Of a DNA stretch of 64,000 bases, positions 54,244 to 64,000 are shown in pieces. The number at the start of each line of letters is the position of its first letter. The stretch's first letter is position 1. Under the pieces are notes generated by a model. It had not been told where the DNA came from, made no database searches, and saw only the letters and a list, made by a program, of their open reading frames with translations. The translations under genes were made by a program, and so were the position numbers. Origin of the DNA: Desmodesmus armatus (lineage: Eukaryota > Chlorophyta > Chlorophyceae > Sphaeropleales > Scenedesmaceae); contig VIIQ02000636.1 in the NCBI GenBank assembly GCA_007449985.2, positions 1-64,000 of the forward strand, read 5' to 3'.

Positions 54244-55980
54244 TCCAATCGGGGAAGCTGAGGGCTTGGGGTTTAGGGGTGGGGATCTTTTTGATTGGTG
54301 TTCAGTGAACAGTGGTGTCTGAGAAGTCTTACATGCAGAGCTGTAGGCCAGGTTGCTTGTGCACACACATTCTTGGGTGGTTCCAAAAGGCTGTCGCGCG
54401 ACCAGAAAACCAGCAGGGCAGCAGGGCGGTGGGCCCTTGGGAAGGGCCCTTGCAGGCTGGCTAGGGATGCTGATGGTGGTGCTTGTTGCCTCAACAGTGC
54501 CGCTGCAGCTAAGGCTGGGACACCTGTGCAGCTGCTGTGTCTGGTGGTGCTGTTGTGCTTCGGAAATCAGCGCTGGTGGTGTTACGGTGCAACAGCTGTT
54601 GGCTTGTGGTTTGCTGATGCAGCAGCTTTGCCGTCTGGCAGAGCTTGTGTATCTTGGAGATCTGTGTCTGGTGTTGCTGCACACATACAGCCGCAGCTGC
54701 TGCCACAATTGTCCGCTGTGCATCTTCAGGAGGTTTTAGGGTCTGGGGTTGAGGTCAAATGGGTAAACCCTAAACCCTAAGCTGTGCATCTTCAAGATGG
54801 CGGCCAGCGGTGCTGGGGTTCAAGGCAAGCCTCTGCTGTTGTACAGAGCGATGGCCCATCGCCCCTAGTAGGGCTGTGCTGCGCGGCTTGCAGGGAAGGG
54901 GGTGGCTACAGTTGGCGAGAGGGAAGGGGGGCAGGGTTGTTGAATGTGTGTGTGTTTTGCTGGGACGAGTGTTGGATCTACTAGAGAGTGGAGGCTGGCT
55001 AGGCAGTGGCAATGTAGGTAGCAGTGGGCTAGTACCTGTACAGAGCTTGTCATGGTGGCAGCCTGACTTGATTGCTTGGCAGCCTGCATTTTCGGCAAGT
55101 GTACGGTACACTTGCTCGCTTGTACAGCTGTGCTCGTGTGTACAGCCGCGTTTTGAGTGACGCTTGTGATTGCCTGTAATGTGATCAACCAACCCCATGG
55201 CCAAGCAGAACCAACAAGGCACCATACAGCCTGGAACATGAACCAATCTGGTATTGGCTGCTTCACAGTGTGTCAAATGCACATTTACAATCCTGTGTAC
55301 AGGATAATCCACCTTACCTCGCCCGCAAGTCACACACACACCAAATCCATCAACTTGCATCAGCCACAATATTGTGCCATTTGTGCAACGCTACGTTCGC
55401 CACTATCTGAGCAGGGTTGTTGGGTGCTGCGTCGACCGCAAACAGTGTGTGTGTGACGTCTGCCAAGCTTCCCCAGCTGCAATGCACACCAAGTGATGAC
55501 TCAAGTGGTGGGGGGGGGGGGCACTACAAGCCACCAGTGCCCTCCACCGCACCACTACTACACTCACAGCCTGGCTGCAGCTGCAGCCAGCTACAGCATT
55601 GCACACAACTTCTATGCATATGAGTATGCATGCATTGTCAGGCACCGTACATGGCAAGTGCGAGCTGGGGCAACTTGTCAGCAGAATGTCTGCCCCTGGT
55701 AACCCAAACGCAGACTGCATGCGTCCCATACTAAGGACCACCTCCTTCTCGAACTGCAACCACCATGCTGGCTGCTTCAGTATGCATTGAGCCATGATAC
55801 ACCAATCGTAAGCCTGACGTGTTACTGAACAGCTACACATTCAACTGCCTGTGGCACAGAAACCACGCCAGGCGGCCTGGATTCTGGGCCAATGGGGAGC
55901 TTTGGTGTGCATCGACTCCCCTGCACTGTGAGATAACCGCTTCGCCGTGCTGTGCCTGCAGTGCCTGCATGGGTAGATGT
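54244..55980. other. Intergenic region between convergent genes
   Basis: Holds 3' ends of STT3 and the small secreted gene. Candidate TGTAA for STT3 is at 55176 and minus-strand TTACA at 55285, both far from the stops. GGGGTTTAGGGG occurs at 54269. No exon is supported. Confidence 0.45.
54731..54780. repeat. Inverted telomere-like motif
   Basis: AGGTTTTAGGGTC then, after about 20 bases, GTAAACCCTAAACCCTAA. G-rich then C-rich order as at 11285, 18753 and 50136. Confidence 0.65.
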
Positions 55981-57177
55981 TCAAGGTTGGTCGTCCTCTG
56001 CAGCAGGAGGTTCCTCCACGGCAACCTTCAGGCCGGCAGAGCTCTCGTCGCCGCACTTGGCAACCCTTGAGTTTTCAGTGGCGTTCTTCTGGTTGCAGTC
56101 GATCTGCTTGGGGGACAGGCGGCGGGAAGGGGAAGAACAACAGCATTAGCCTGACGGCAGCATCAGCCTGAATCTGTCTGCATCTCTCAGGGAAGTCTAA
56201 CCTAAGATTGGCGCTGGCAAGTGGTGCTGCTGTCAATGCCCCCGATGATCGGACAGCAGACGGTTCATGTAGGAAGTATTGCTGTGACAAGGACGCACAA
56301 CCTGTTTCTACAGTGATACACACATGGCGAACACACGACTACCATGGTGGCCATACTATGCATTGGCAGTGCACGGGCAGAGTATGGCTGGATACTCGGG
56401 TGCAAGTTGACAACTGATCTGACGTCATGCAACACACCAACTGCGATTCCATCTCAACACAGATGCAAGAAGCATCACTACATTGGATAAATTGACTCCA
56501 ATGCAGCATAACCACTGCGGCCCTCACTGCACAGACTCTTTGGGGGCCGTCACTCACCCGGAATGTCCTGTCATCAAAGCAGCGCACAATGCACAAATCA
56601 GCGGTGGGTGCAGGCGCCGGTGACTCAGCCGAAGTGGGCTCTGTGTCACTTAGGGTTGACTTTGTGGTGGAGTCCGACTCCACCCCGGGGGCGGGGGAGG
56701 GAGATGTAGCATTGGCGTCTGGTGAGGGGCTGGGGCTGGCACCTGCACAATACATACAGACTAACTGCTGGGCTCACTGAGGTGGTGCCGAAGCAAGTTG
56801 CATCAAGCCCTTTGCAGATGCTCAGTGCAACATGTGGACTGCGTCTGCCCCCTGCTTGGTGGCAACCTTGTGCTTTGTGGGGCAGCAATTCGGCACCGCA
56901 GTTGCAAGTGAGTGCAAATGAAACAGTGGCGGTTGTGGGCACTGTGCCGTGAGAGTGCCTGAGTCTTACCATCCTGCAGCAGCATTCTTGACACAGTAGT
57001 GGGCCTTGGAGCAGGGGCAAGGCAGGCAAGGAGAACACAGCAATCAGCTGCTGTGTACTGTTTTGTGCGGTTGCCAACAGATGCATGCATCTCTCACCTG
57101 GCGTGGGCTGCAGCAGCAACTGCCACCAGCAGCACCAACACCAGGGCACAGGGCAAAGTGAGCTTGGTGGGTGCCAT
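55981..57177 (-). CDS. Small secreted Ser/Pro/Ala-rich protein
   Basis: Exons 57177-57098, 57004-56970, 56742-56558, 56103-55981 are phase-consistent, 140 aa. The signal peptide is clear (APTKLTLPCALVLVLLVAVAA, then HAR). It is followed by a short linker, an SPSPSPDANATSPSPAPG region like the hydroxyproline-rich parts of algal wall proteins, a Cys-containing segment (CIVRCFDDRTFR, IDCNQKNATENS) and an acidic end. The second exon is only 35 nt (or 17 nt if a nearer acceptor is used). No membrane anchor. It may be a wall or periplasmic protein; no family recognised. Confidence 0.72.
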
Positions 57178-57803
57178 TGTCAATGAATGAGTTGAGGGAG
57201 TGAGTGCGTCAGGAACAAGAATGCAGCTTGTAGGAGGAGATTTATGGAACGTCGTCAGGTGTGCCCAAAACAGGATATCGCATAACAGCGCGGCGATGTC
57301 GCGTGAGCCAAGTCGCCTCGCGGAGTAGTCGCTGGCCCCCCTCGGCGACTCCAAAAATGCCGATTGTGGCAAGCACGAGCAACCGCTAGCAAGGTTGTCG
57401 AGGCGGCCATGTTCGCGGGTGCCATTCTTTCAATCTTGGTCAACGGCCCTGCTTCTCCCAGCGCTGCTACCTCTTCGTGTCACGGGCAAATGAAGCTAGC
57501 CTAGCGGCATATTGATCATGTTATGAGCTGTGCAATGCAGCACCTGAACGACTGGTGCCTAAGGTACCTCTTCCGTACTGAGTTCTGTACTGGCTTGCTG
57601 CGGCGGCGGCATGGCTGTAGCCAGAACTAAGGAAAGCTTGATGTTTGCCAGTGCTCCATATGTGCATTCACTGTCACCACTCAACGCGGACACCACCGTC
57701 AAAACACCCATCAGCTAGTGCGTACGAAGGTTTGCGCACACCGACTTTGTGCTCATGCTGAATGCTCGTTGACACACACCACACCGTCAACACAACCATA
57801 AGA
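57178..57803. other. Promoter side of the small secreted gene
   Basis: No exon is seen. A GC-rich patch with CGGCGGCGGC lies at 57600-57611. The rest is unremarkable. Confidence 0.4.
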
Positions 57804-57892
57804 TGCCTGGGGAGGGACTTGAACCCCACCACCCTTCCTGTCACACCCTGTTACTGGGCATGCCAGAGTGCTCGACCCTTGAGCTACCAGGC
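57804..57892 (-). tRNA. tRNA-like sequence, isotype unclear
   Basis: Minus strand starts GCCTGGTAGCTCAAGGG and ends GGGGTTCAAGTCCC..CCAGGCA. Acceptor pairs 6 of 7, the D arm GCTC/GAGC is perfect, and A- and B-box promoters are present. The middle is irregular: CTCTG/CAGGG can pair around a 13-base loop with no standard anticodon loop, followed by a long variable region. The T stem has mismatches at its base. This could be a tRNA with an intron, a tRNA pseudogene, or the head of a SINE. Confidence 0.45.
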
Positions 57893-58147
57893 AACGCAGA
57901 ATTGAACACCATTTGACGCAGGTGCAGATCAAGCTGACACTAGGCGATAGCAACAGGTCACCGGCTTATGGCCTGAACCAACAGGCCCCATGTAACATCC
58001 CTACTACTTCTACTACTAGCAACAAGGCGTCCCTTGAGTGTGCAATAGTCCACAGGGCATGCGTGCATCGGGTGCAGTGGACCCGCACTCCCCTGCTGCT
58101 GCTGAGCAGTCAACATACACCAAAGCAGCTGCGCGCTCTGACTGACA

Positions 58148-60998
58148 GCCTGGGTTGTTGCAGGCTTGTTCTCCAGGGGGTACCTGTGGCCGCACAGTGG
58201 TGGATTGTCAGTGAATCGTGACAAGCACAGCACCCCACACTACACAAGCGTGCATGGGTAGCATGCCGACCTAATGCCCTATCGCCATGCGCTGCTGCCC
58301 GCACTCAAAGCACCGGTAGGGACGGGTCCCTACCTTAGGCAACTGCTGGTTGGGTGCGTGAAGGGCCTCTCAACAGCCATGCTTGCTTGGGAGAGCCAGC
58401 CTGGGTTGTTGCAGGCTAATTCTCAAGGGGGTACCTGTGGCCGCACAGTGGTGGATTGTCAGTGAATTGTGACAGACACAGCACCCCACACTACACAAGC
58501 GTGCATGGGTAGCATGCCGACCTAATGCCCTATCGACATGCGCTGCTGCCCGCACTCAAAGCACCGGTAGGGACGGGTCCCTACCTTGGCCAATTGCTGG
58601 GAGGTGCGTGAAGGGCCTCTCAACAGCCGTGCTTGCTTGGGAGAGCCAGCTTGGTTGTTGAAGGCTTGTTCTGAGCGGGGTACCTGTGGCCGCACAGTGG
58701 TGGATTGTCAGTGAATCGTGACAGACACAGCACCCCACACTACACAAGTGTGCATGGGTAGCATGCCGACCTAATGCCCTATCGACATGCGCTGCTGCCC
58801 GCACTCAAAGCACGGTAGGGACGGGTCCCTACCTTGGGCAATTGCTGGGAGGTGCGTGAAGGGCCATGCTTGCTTGGGAGAGCCAGCTTGGTTTGTTGCA
58901 GGCTTGTTCTCAGGCGGGTACCTGTGGCCGCACAGTGGTGGATTGTCAGTGAATCGTGACAGACACAGCACCCCACACTACACAAGTGTGCATGGGTAGC
59001 ATGCCGACCTAATGCCCTATCGACATGCGCTGCTGCCCGCACTCAAAGCACCGGTAGGGACGGGTCCCTACCTTGGGCAATTGCTGGGAGGTGCGTGAAG
59101 GGCCATGCTTGCTTGGGAGAGCCAGCTTGCGTTGTCGCAAACTTGTTGTGGGGGTACCTGTGGCCGCACAGTGGTGGATTGTCAGTGAATCGTGACAGAC
59201 ACAGCACCCCACACTACACAAGTGTGCATGGGTAGCATGCCGACCTAATGCCCTATCGACATGCGCTGCTGCCCGCACTCAAAGCACCGGTAGGGACGGG
59301 TCCCTACCTTGGGCAATTGCTGGGAGGTGCGTGAAGGGCCATGCTTGCTTGGGAGAGCCAGCTTGCATTGTCGCAAACTTGTTGTTGGGGGTACCTGTGG
59401 CCGCACAGTGGTGGATTGTCAGTGAATCGTGACAGACACAGCACCCCACACTACACAAGTGTGCATGGGTAGCAGGCCGACCTAATGCCCTATCGACATG
59501 CGCTGCTGCCCGCACTCAAAGCACCGGTAGGGAAGGGTCCCTACCTTGGGCAATTGCTGGGAGGTGCGTGAAGGGCCATGCTTGCTTGTAGGAGCCAACT
59601 TGGGTTGTTGCAGGCTTGTTCTCAGGCAGGTACCTGTGGCCGCACAGTGGTGGATTGTCAGTGAATCGTGACAGACACAGCACCCCACACTACACAAGTG
59701 TGCATGGGTAGCATGCCGACCTAATGCCCTATCGACATGCGCTGCTGCCCGCACTCAAAGCACCGGTAGGGACGGGTCCCTACCTTGGATAATTGCTGGG
59801 AGGTGCGTGCAGGGCCTCACAACAGCCGTGCTGACTTGAAAAAGCCAGCTTGAGTTGTTGCAGGCTTGTTCTCAGGCGGGTACCTGTGGCCGCACAGTGG
59901 TGGATTGTCAGTGAATCGTGACAGACACAGCACCCCACACTACACAAGTGTGCATGGGTAGCATGCCGACCTAATGCCCTATCGACATGCGCTGCTGCCC
60001 GCACTCAAAGCACCGGTAGGGACGGGTCCCTACCTTGGGCAATTGCTGGGAGGTGCGTGAAGGGCCATGCTTGCTTGGGAGAGCCAGCTTGCGTTGTCGC
60101 AAACTTGTTGTGGGGGTACCTGTGGCCGCACAGTGGTGGATTGTCAGTGAATCGTGACAGACACAGCACCCCACACTACACAAGTGTGCATGGGTAGCAT
60201 GCCGACCTAATGCCCTATCGACATGCGCTGCTGCCCGCACTCAAAGCACCGGTAGGGACGGGTCCCTACCTTGGGCAATTGCTGGGAGGTGCGTGAAGGG
60301 CCATGCTTGCTTGGGAGAGCCAGCTTGCATTGTCGCAAACTTGTTGTTGGGGGTACCTGTGGCCGCACAGTGGTGGATTGTCAGTGAATCGTGACAGACA
60401 CAGCACCCCACACTACACAAGTGTGCATGGGTAGCAGGCCGACCTAATGCCCTATCGACATGCGCTGCTGCCCGCACTCAAAGCACCGGTAGGGAAGGGT
60501 CCCTACCTTGGGCAATTGCTGGGAGGTGCGTGAAGGGCCATGCTTGCTTGTAGGAGCCAACTTGGGTTGTTGCAGGCTTGTTCTCAGGCAGGTACCTGTG
60601 GCCGCACAGTGGTGGATTGTCAGTGAATCGTGACAGACACAGCACCCCACACTACACAAGTGTGCATGGGTAGCATGCCGACCTAATGCCCTATCGACAT
60701 GCGCTGCTGCCCGCACTCAAAGCACCGGTAGGGACGGGTCCCTACCTTGGATAATTGCTGGGAGGTGCGTGCAGGGCCTCACAACAGCCGTGCTGACTTG
60801 AAAAAGCCAGCTTGAGTTGTTGCAGGCTTGTTCTCAGGCGGGTACCTGTGGCCGCACAGTGGTGGATTGTCAGTGAATCGTGACAGACACAGCACCCCAC
60901 ACTACACAAGTGTGCATGGGTAGCATGCCGACCTAATGCCCTATCGACATGCGCTGCTGCCCGCACTCAAAGCACCGGTAGGGAAGGGTCCCTACCTA
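58148..60998. repeat. Satellite array, 12 units of 236-251 bp with a duplicated higher-order block
   Basis: The landmark GTGGCCGCACAGTGGTGGAT falls at 58186, 58437, 58686, 58924, 59160, 59397, 59636, 59886, 60122, 60359, 60598 and 60848. Periods 236, 237, 239, 250 occur twice in a row: the 962-bp block of four units at 59009-59970 is repeated as 59971-60932 with no difference I could see. Most units carry the perfect hairpin GGTAGGGAC-GG-GTCCCTACC (or an 8-bp version with GGGA-AGGG-TCCC). Minus-strand open frames beginning MRAAAHVDRALG recur in each unit but look like a by-product of conservation. Confidence 0.95.
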
Positions 60999-62225
60999 GA
61001 CTTGGATATTTTGGAGCCACTGCTTGTCTGCTCCTCTTCTGCTGCTGTGGTCTGGAAGCATGTCGGGTCCTCTAACCTACGGAATACAGCGCGGGTGTAT
61101 TGTTAGTGTACTTGCAGCACAATAGCAGCTGTCGGAGAGGCGCTGGTGTTGTGCCCTTGGAGTCCATGGTTGGTGCTGCTGCTGTTGTTAACCCAATCTG
61201 CTGCTATTGCCTCTGCGCAAGTCCTGCTGCACATGTACACAGCTTACTCACTTTTCAGCCGAATACATGTAGCTCCAGGGCTTGTTGGCTCCCATAAAGC
61301 TGCCTTCCGGAAGTTAACAACATATCCGTGCCGTTCCGTTCCATTCAGCTGTCCGTGTCGAGTCGAAGGTAAGACAATTCAAAGGCATGGTAGAGGACTG
61401 AAGTTGGTCTGACATATCTCTCAGAATGTGCTTGGCTATGAGGCCTTGCGGGAAGCAAGCGCTTGCTGCTACGGCCGTAAAACCTGACAATGTAACAGAC
61501 TTGCCATGCACGGTGTGCCAAATACGGAACAATAGCGCATTTTCTATTTTTGTTGCGAAAACAATAGAAATCCAAATTGCCCCTAGTGTCGGTGCAGTGA
61601 TTTAACGGAGTGCACAAGTACCTTGTACTTGTACCTTGCCTCATCCTCCACGCTATCTTGGTGAAGCTATACCGTAGTGGCTTTCAATATTTATCTTACT
61701 CAATATCTGTCTTACTCAAGCAAAAACTCAAGTGCCGCAGCCACGCCATCATGGGTACATGTTGACACAACCCAAGCGACACTGCCGTCCTCTACCACAC
61801 TGGCCCAATGGGGCTGCGTAACCACAGGGCATGTATTGATTTGGCCTGGCAACTGGCGCTGACCTGTTCCTGTTGACAGGCATAGTCTAGCAGTTTATCT
61901 CACTGCTGAGATCGTACCTCCCACCACGCCAGCAACGTTGTCGATGGCAAAGGTCAACAACACCACCCGACAAAAGCTAATAGCCCTGCTGCAGGTTGCC
62001 TAAATCGCATTTGCTTGCTTGTCCTTGTTACACGACCAACACCCCAGCCACAGGACTGGCACACATAGCTGACTCAACAAGCATAGCAGTGCCATCATGT
62101 GACACATGCATGCAACCACTGGCCTTGCGGCAGCACTTTGCTGTGCATCCCCCAGGAGGCCACCCAAATCACTGTGACTGCTATGCCTAGACTGCTGTGC
62201 GAAACGTGCTGCCGCAGCCCTGCAG
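60999..62225. other. Region between satellite and MYND gene
   Basis: On the minus strand 61074-61001 can read as an acidic exon (LEDPTCFQTTAAEEEQTSSG) with an AG/GTAGGG donor exactly at the satellite edge, but nothing joins to it. Otherwise no exon. Candidate polyadenylation signal for the MYND gene lies at 62026. Confidence 0.35.
62026..62030 (-). terminator. TGTAA polyadenylation signal of the MYND gene
   Basis: TTACA on the plus strand, about 200 bases past the stop at 62226. Confidence 0.5.
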
Positions 62226-64000
62226 TCAAGGCGCTGCTGGTGCTACAGCAGCTGTGGCTGCCACGCTGACGGCTGCTGCCCCTCCCGGCTGCTGGTGCTG
62301 TTGGCAGAAGGCCTTGTGTGCTGGCCAGTGTGCAGCCTGGCACGCCACGGAGCAGTACCTGCAGGCAGAAAAAGGAATGTATGCAAGGCTCACTGGCAGA
62401 AATACTACCCTCACTACTTGTGGCAAGATACTTACTCAGCAGCAGGAGGCACTCACAATGTGCCTCAACAACACGCATGTTCTCTTGGTCCATGCCATCC
62501 ACCCTGCATGCCAGCCCCTGACCCGATCAGCAACTCTTCCCATGCCTAACACCAATCCAGACCTGACACCCTCCTTCAAACCCATACGCCTCACCACAAA
62601 ACCTCCCACAAGCACATGCAAACCAACCTTCCTGTCATGCCCAAACCCACGCACTCCTCTCCACCCTGCTTCCCATCCTACCCACCAGCCCCTCACCTGG
62701 CCTGTCTGCACCCTCCACACACGCAGGCCTGGCCCCGCACCAGGCCATAGCCCTCACTCACACCCGACAGCCTCACACAGCCCGGCCAGTTGCAGCCAAA
62801 TCGGCTGGGCAGCGACGCCGCCAGCGCACAACCAAAACCCTGCAGCGCATCCGCCAAGCCGCCCAACTCCCCAAGGAATGCCAGCTGTTGTTGACGCTGC
62901 AGACCCCCACGCTGCGAACCGGCCGCAATAAGCAGAGTCCCAGCACGTGATGTTCTTGTTGAAAGTTCACTCTTTCCCGCCTGAAGCCCTGGGTGTGACG
63001 CGCCTCCTAAAGCCATGCACGCTATGTTATGGCCGTCCTCAATCAAGCCGCAAAGAGCGTCAAAACGAGAGTCAGCACGGGCTGCTACTGCAGCAGCCAT
63101 ACTGCTGCTTTCGCCAGGCAGCGGGATGATTCTAGGCGGCACGTTTTCAGAGAGCCACTTAGCAGCACCCACTGCATCCTCTGAGGCCACCCACTGCCGC
63201 AGCTGCTGCTCGAAGCACCTCAGGTACCGGCTGACGAGCTGACAGACCTGCACCCCACCAGACGCCGCTAGTGCTACCTCAACTGCTGCTGCTGGCGTGA
63301 CGCAAGTGACACGCGGTGATCTCACTACCACGCACATGCAAGCATATGCGGCCGCGGCAAGATGATGCGCACCCTCTAATGGCAGGGTTGGATGCAGCCC
63401 CCCTTGCCACAGCTTGGAGCACGTGAGCAGCATCGACAGCATTGCTTGCAGCAACTGCAGCAGTGAGCGAGAGAGGCCTCTGCTGCTGGCACTGCTGCTG
63501 TAACTGTGGAGCATCAGAGCAGCATAGATGCCCCTAAGTGACAACTCCACACATGCGACAGATGGAGGAACAGCCTGCTGGCTGTTGCTGCTGCTGCCGC
63601 CGCCGCTGCTGCTGCCACTGCTGCTGCTGCTGCTGGCCCGCAAAGTACCGCCTGCCGCGAGCAGGTGCCGTACTGCTGCCTCAAACAGCTGTAAAGCCTG
63701 TGCCATGATGCCGCTGCTCTTCTGGTCAAACAGCACCAAACCACCCTGGTTTGGCACAGCTGCAAGGAGGTCGGCAACCAGCAAGGACACCTCCCCGCCC
63801 AACGCATCAGCATAGTACAGAACGACTGTCGTCAGCTGCTGACGCTGCTGCCGCAAGTGCTGGCTGCTGTCAGCTGCTGCTGCTGCTGCTGGCGCTGCCA
63901 TCCTCAACAGCTGCCGCAGCAGGATGCTGCTGCAGCCCACAGACACCAGCCTGCCAGCAGCACATGCAGCAGCAGGGGACTTGTTCACATCGCCATGCAG
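62226..64000 (-). CDS. MYND zinc-finger protein (5' end outside window)
   Basis: Exons: beyond 64000 to 62697, then 62358-62226, joined in phase (CGGCRQA/RYCSVACQ). The C-terminus is a MYND finger: CNWPGC, then CVCGGC, then YCSVACQAAHWPAHKAFC, whose final CSxxCQxxHWxxHKxxC pattern is diagnostic; it binds proline-rich peptides in known cases. It is followed by about 20 Ala/Pro-rich residues and a TGA. Upstream, more than 430 residues are Leu/Ala-rich helical sequence with a Ser/Gly run near 63570-63640. MYND proteins of this long helical type are numerous in volvocine algae, usually of unknown function. The frame is still open at the window edge. Confidence 0.85.

Noticed and set aside
58110..60966. 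Repeated minus-strand frames starting MRAAAHVDRALG in the satellite as a gene family or repeat protein
   Set aside because: Frames are conserved only because the satellite is. Each ends within a unit, and there is no splice logic linking them.
58148..60998. CRISPR-like array
   Set aside because: Units of about 240 bp are similar along their whole length; there are no short repeats with unique spacers, and the context is eukaryotic nuclear.

Overview
The window looks like nuclear DNA of a chlorophyte green alga, most likely of the Volvocales (Chlamydomonas/Haematococcus type). Reasons: genes are dense in spliceosomal introns with GT..AG borders; several genes have the green-algal polyadenylation signal TGTAA downstream; CAG/CTG runs and poly-C/poly-G tracts are everywhere; and there is an axonemal gene, a secreted matrix-like protein and a polyQ MYND protein. 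Species cannot be fixed from this sequence alone. Exon structures given here were assembled by hand from splice sites and reading phase; where every junction agrees in phase I say so.

Layout. 1-1.4 kb: decayed Penelope-like retroelement reverse transcriptase followed by an intact-looking hammerhead ribozyme. 1.4-4 kb: tRNA-Gln with an intron and about five copies of a dispersed repeat ending in (CTGA)n. 4.0-8.3 kb (+): helical-repeat protein of FASTK/OPR style with a polyQ tail. 8.8-16.0 kb (+): organellar-type asparaginyl-tRNA synthetase, 12 exons, 624 aa. 16-19.4 kb: mostly non-coding. 19.5-26.9 kb (-): 14-exon secreted multidomain protein with two thrombospondin type 1 modules, 864 aa. 26.9-30.6 kb: little of certainty. 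30.6-31.5 kb (+): small helical protein. 32.9-34.2 kb (-): ribosomal protein eS24. 34.5-36.7 kb (+): probable axonemal CFAP119/FAP119-like protein, divergent from eS24. 36.8-38.2 kb: truncated retroelement (-). 39.3-42.1 kb (-): polyQ protein with possible SpoVS/Alba-like segments. 42.8-54.2 kb (+): STT3 catalytic subunit of oligosaccharyltransferase, 17 exons, 738 aa. 56.0-57.2 kb (-): small secreted Ser/Pro/Ala protein. 57.8 kb: tRNA-like sequence. 58.1-61.0 kb: 12-unit satellite with a duplicated 962-bp higher-order block. 62.2-64 kb (-): MYND zinc-finger protein running off the window.

The most unusual feature is that many exons are accompanied, inside the adjoining introns, by one to five partial tandem copies of themselves (exon echoes). 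This occurs in at least four unrelated genes and is most intense in STT3. The second is a hammerhead ribozyme linked to the retroelement at the left edge, with a decayed relative on the opposite strand inside an STT3 intron. The genes are neighbours rather than an operon; STT3 (N-glycosylation) and the two secreted proteins share the secretory route, but no functional cluster is implied.
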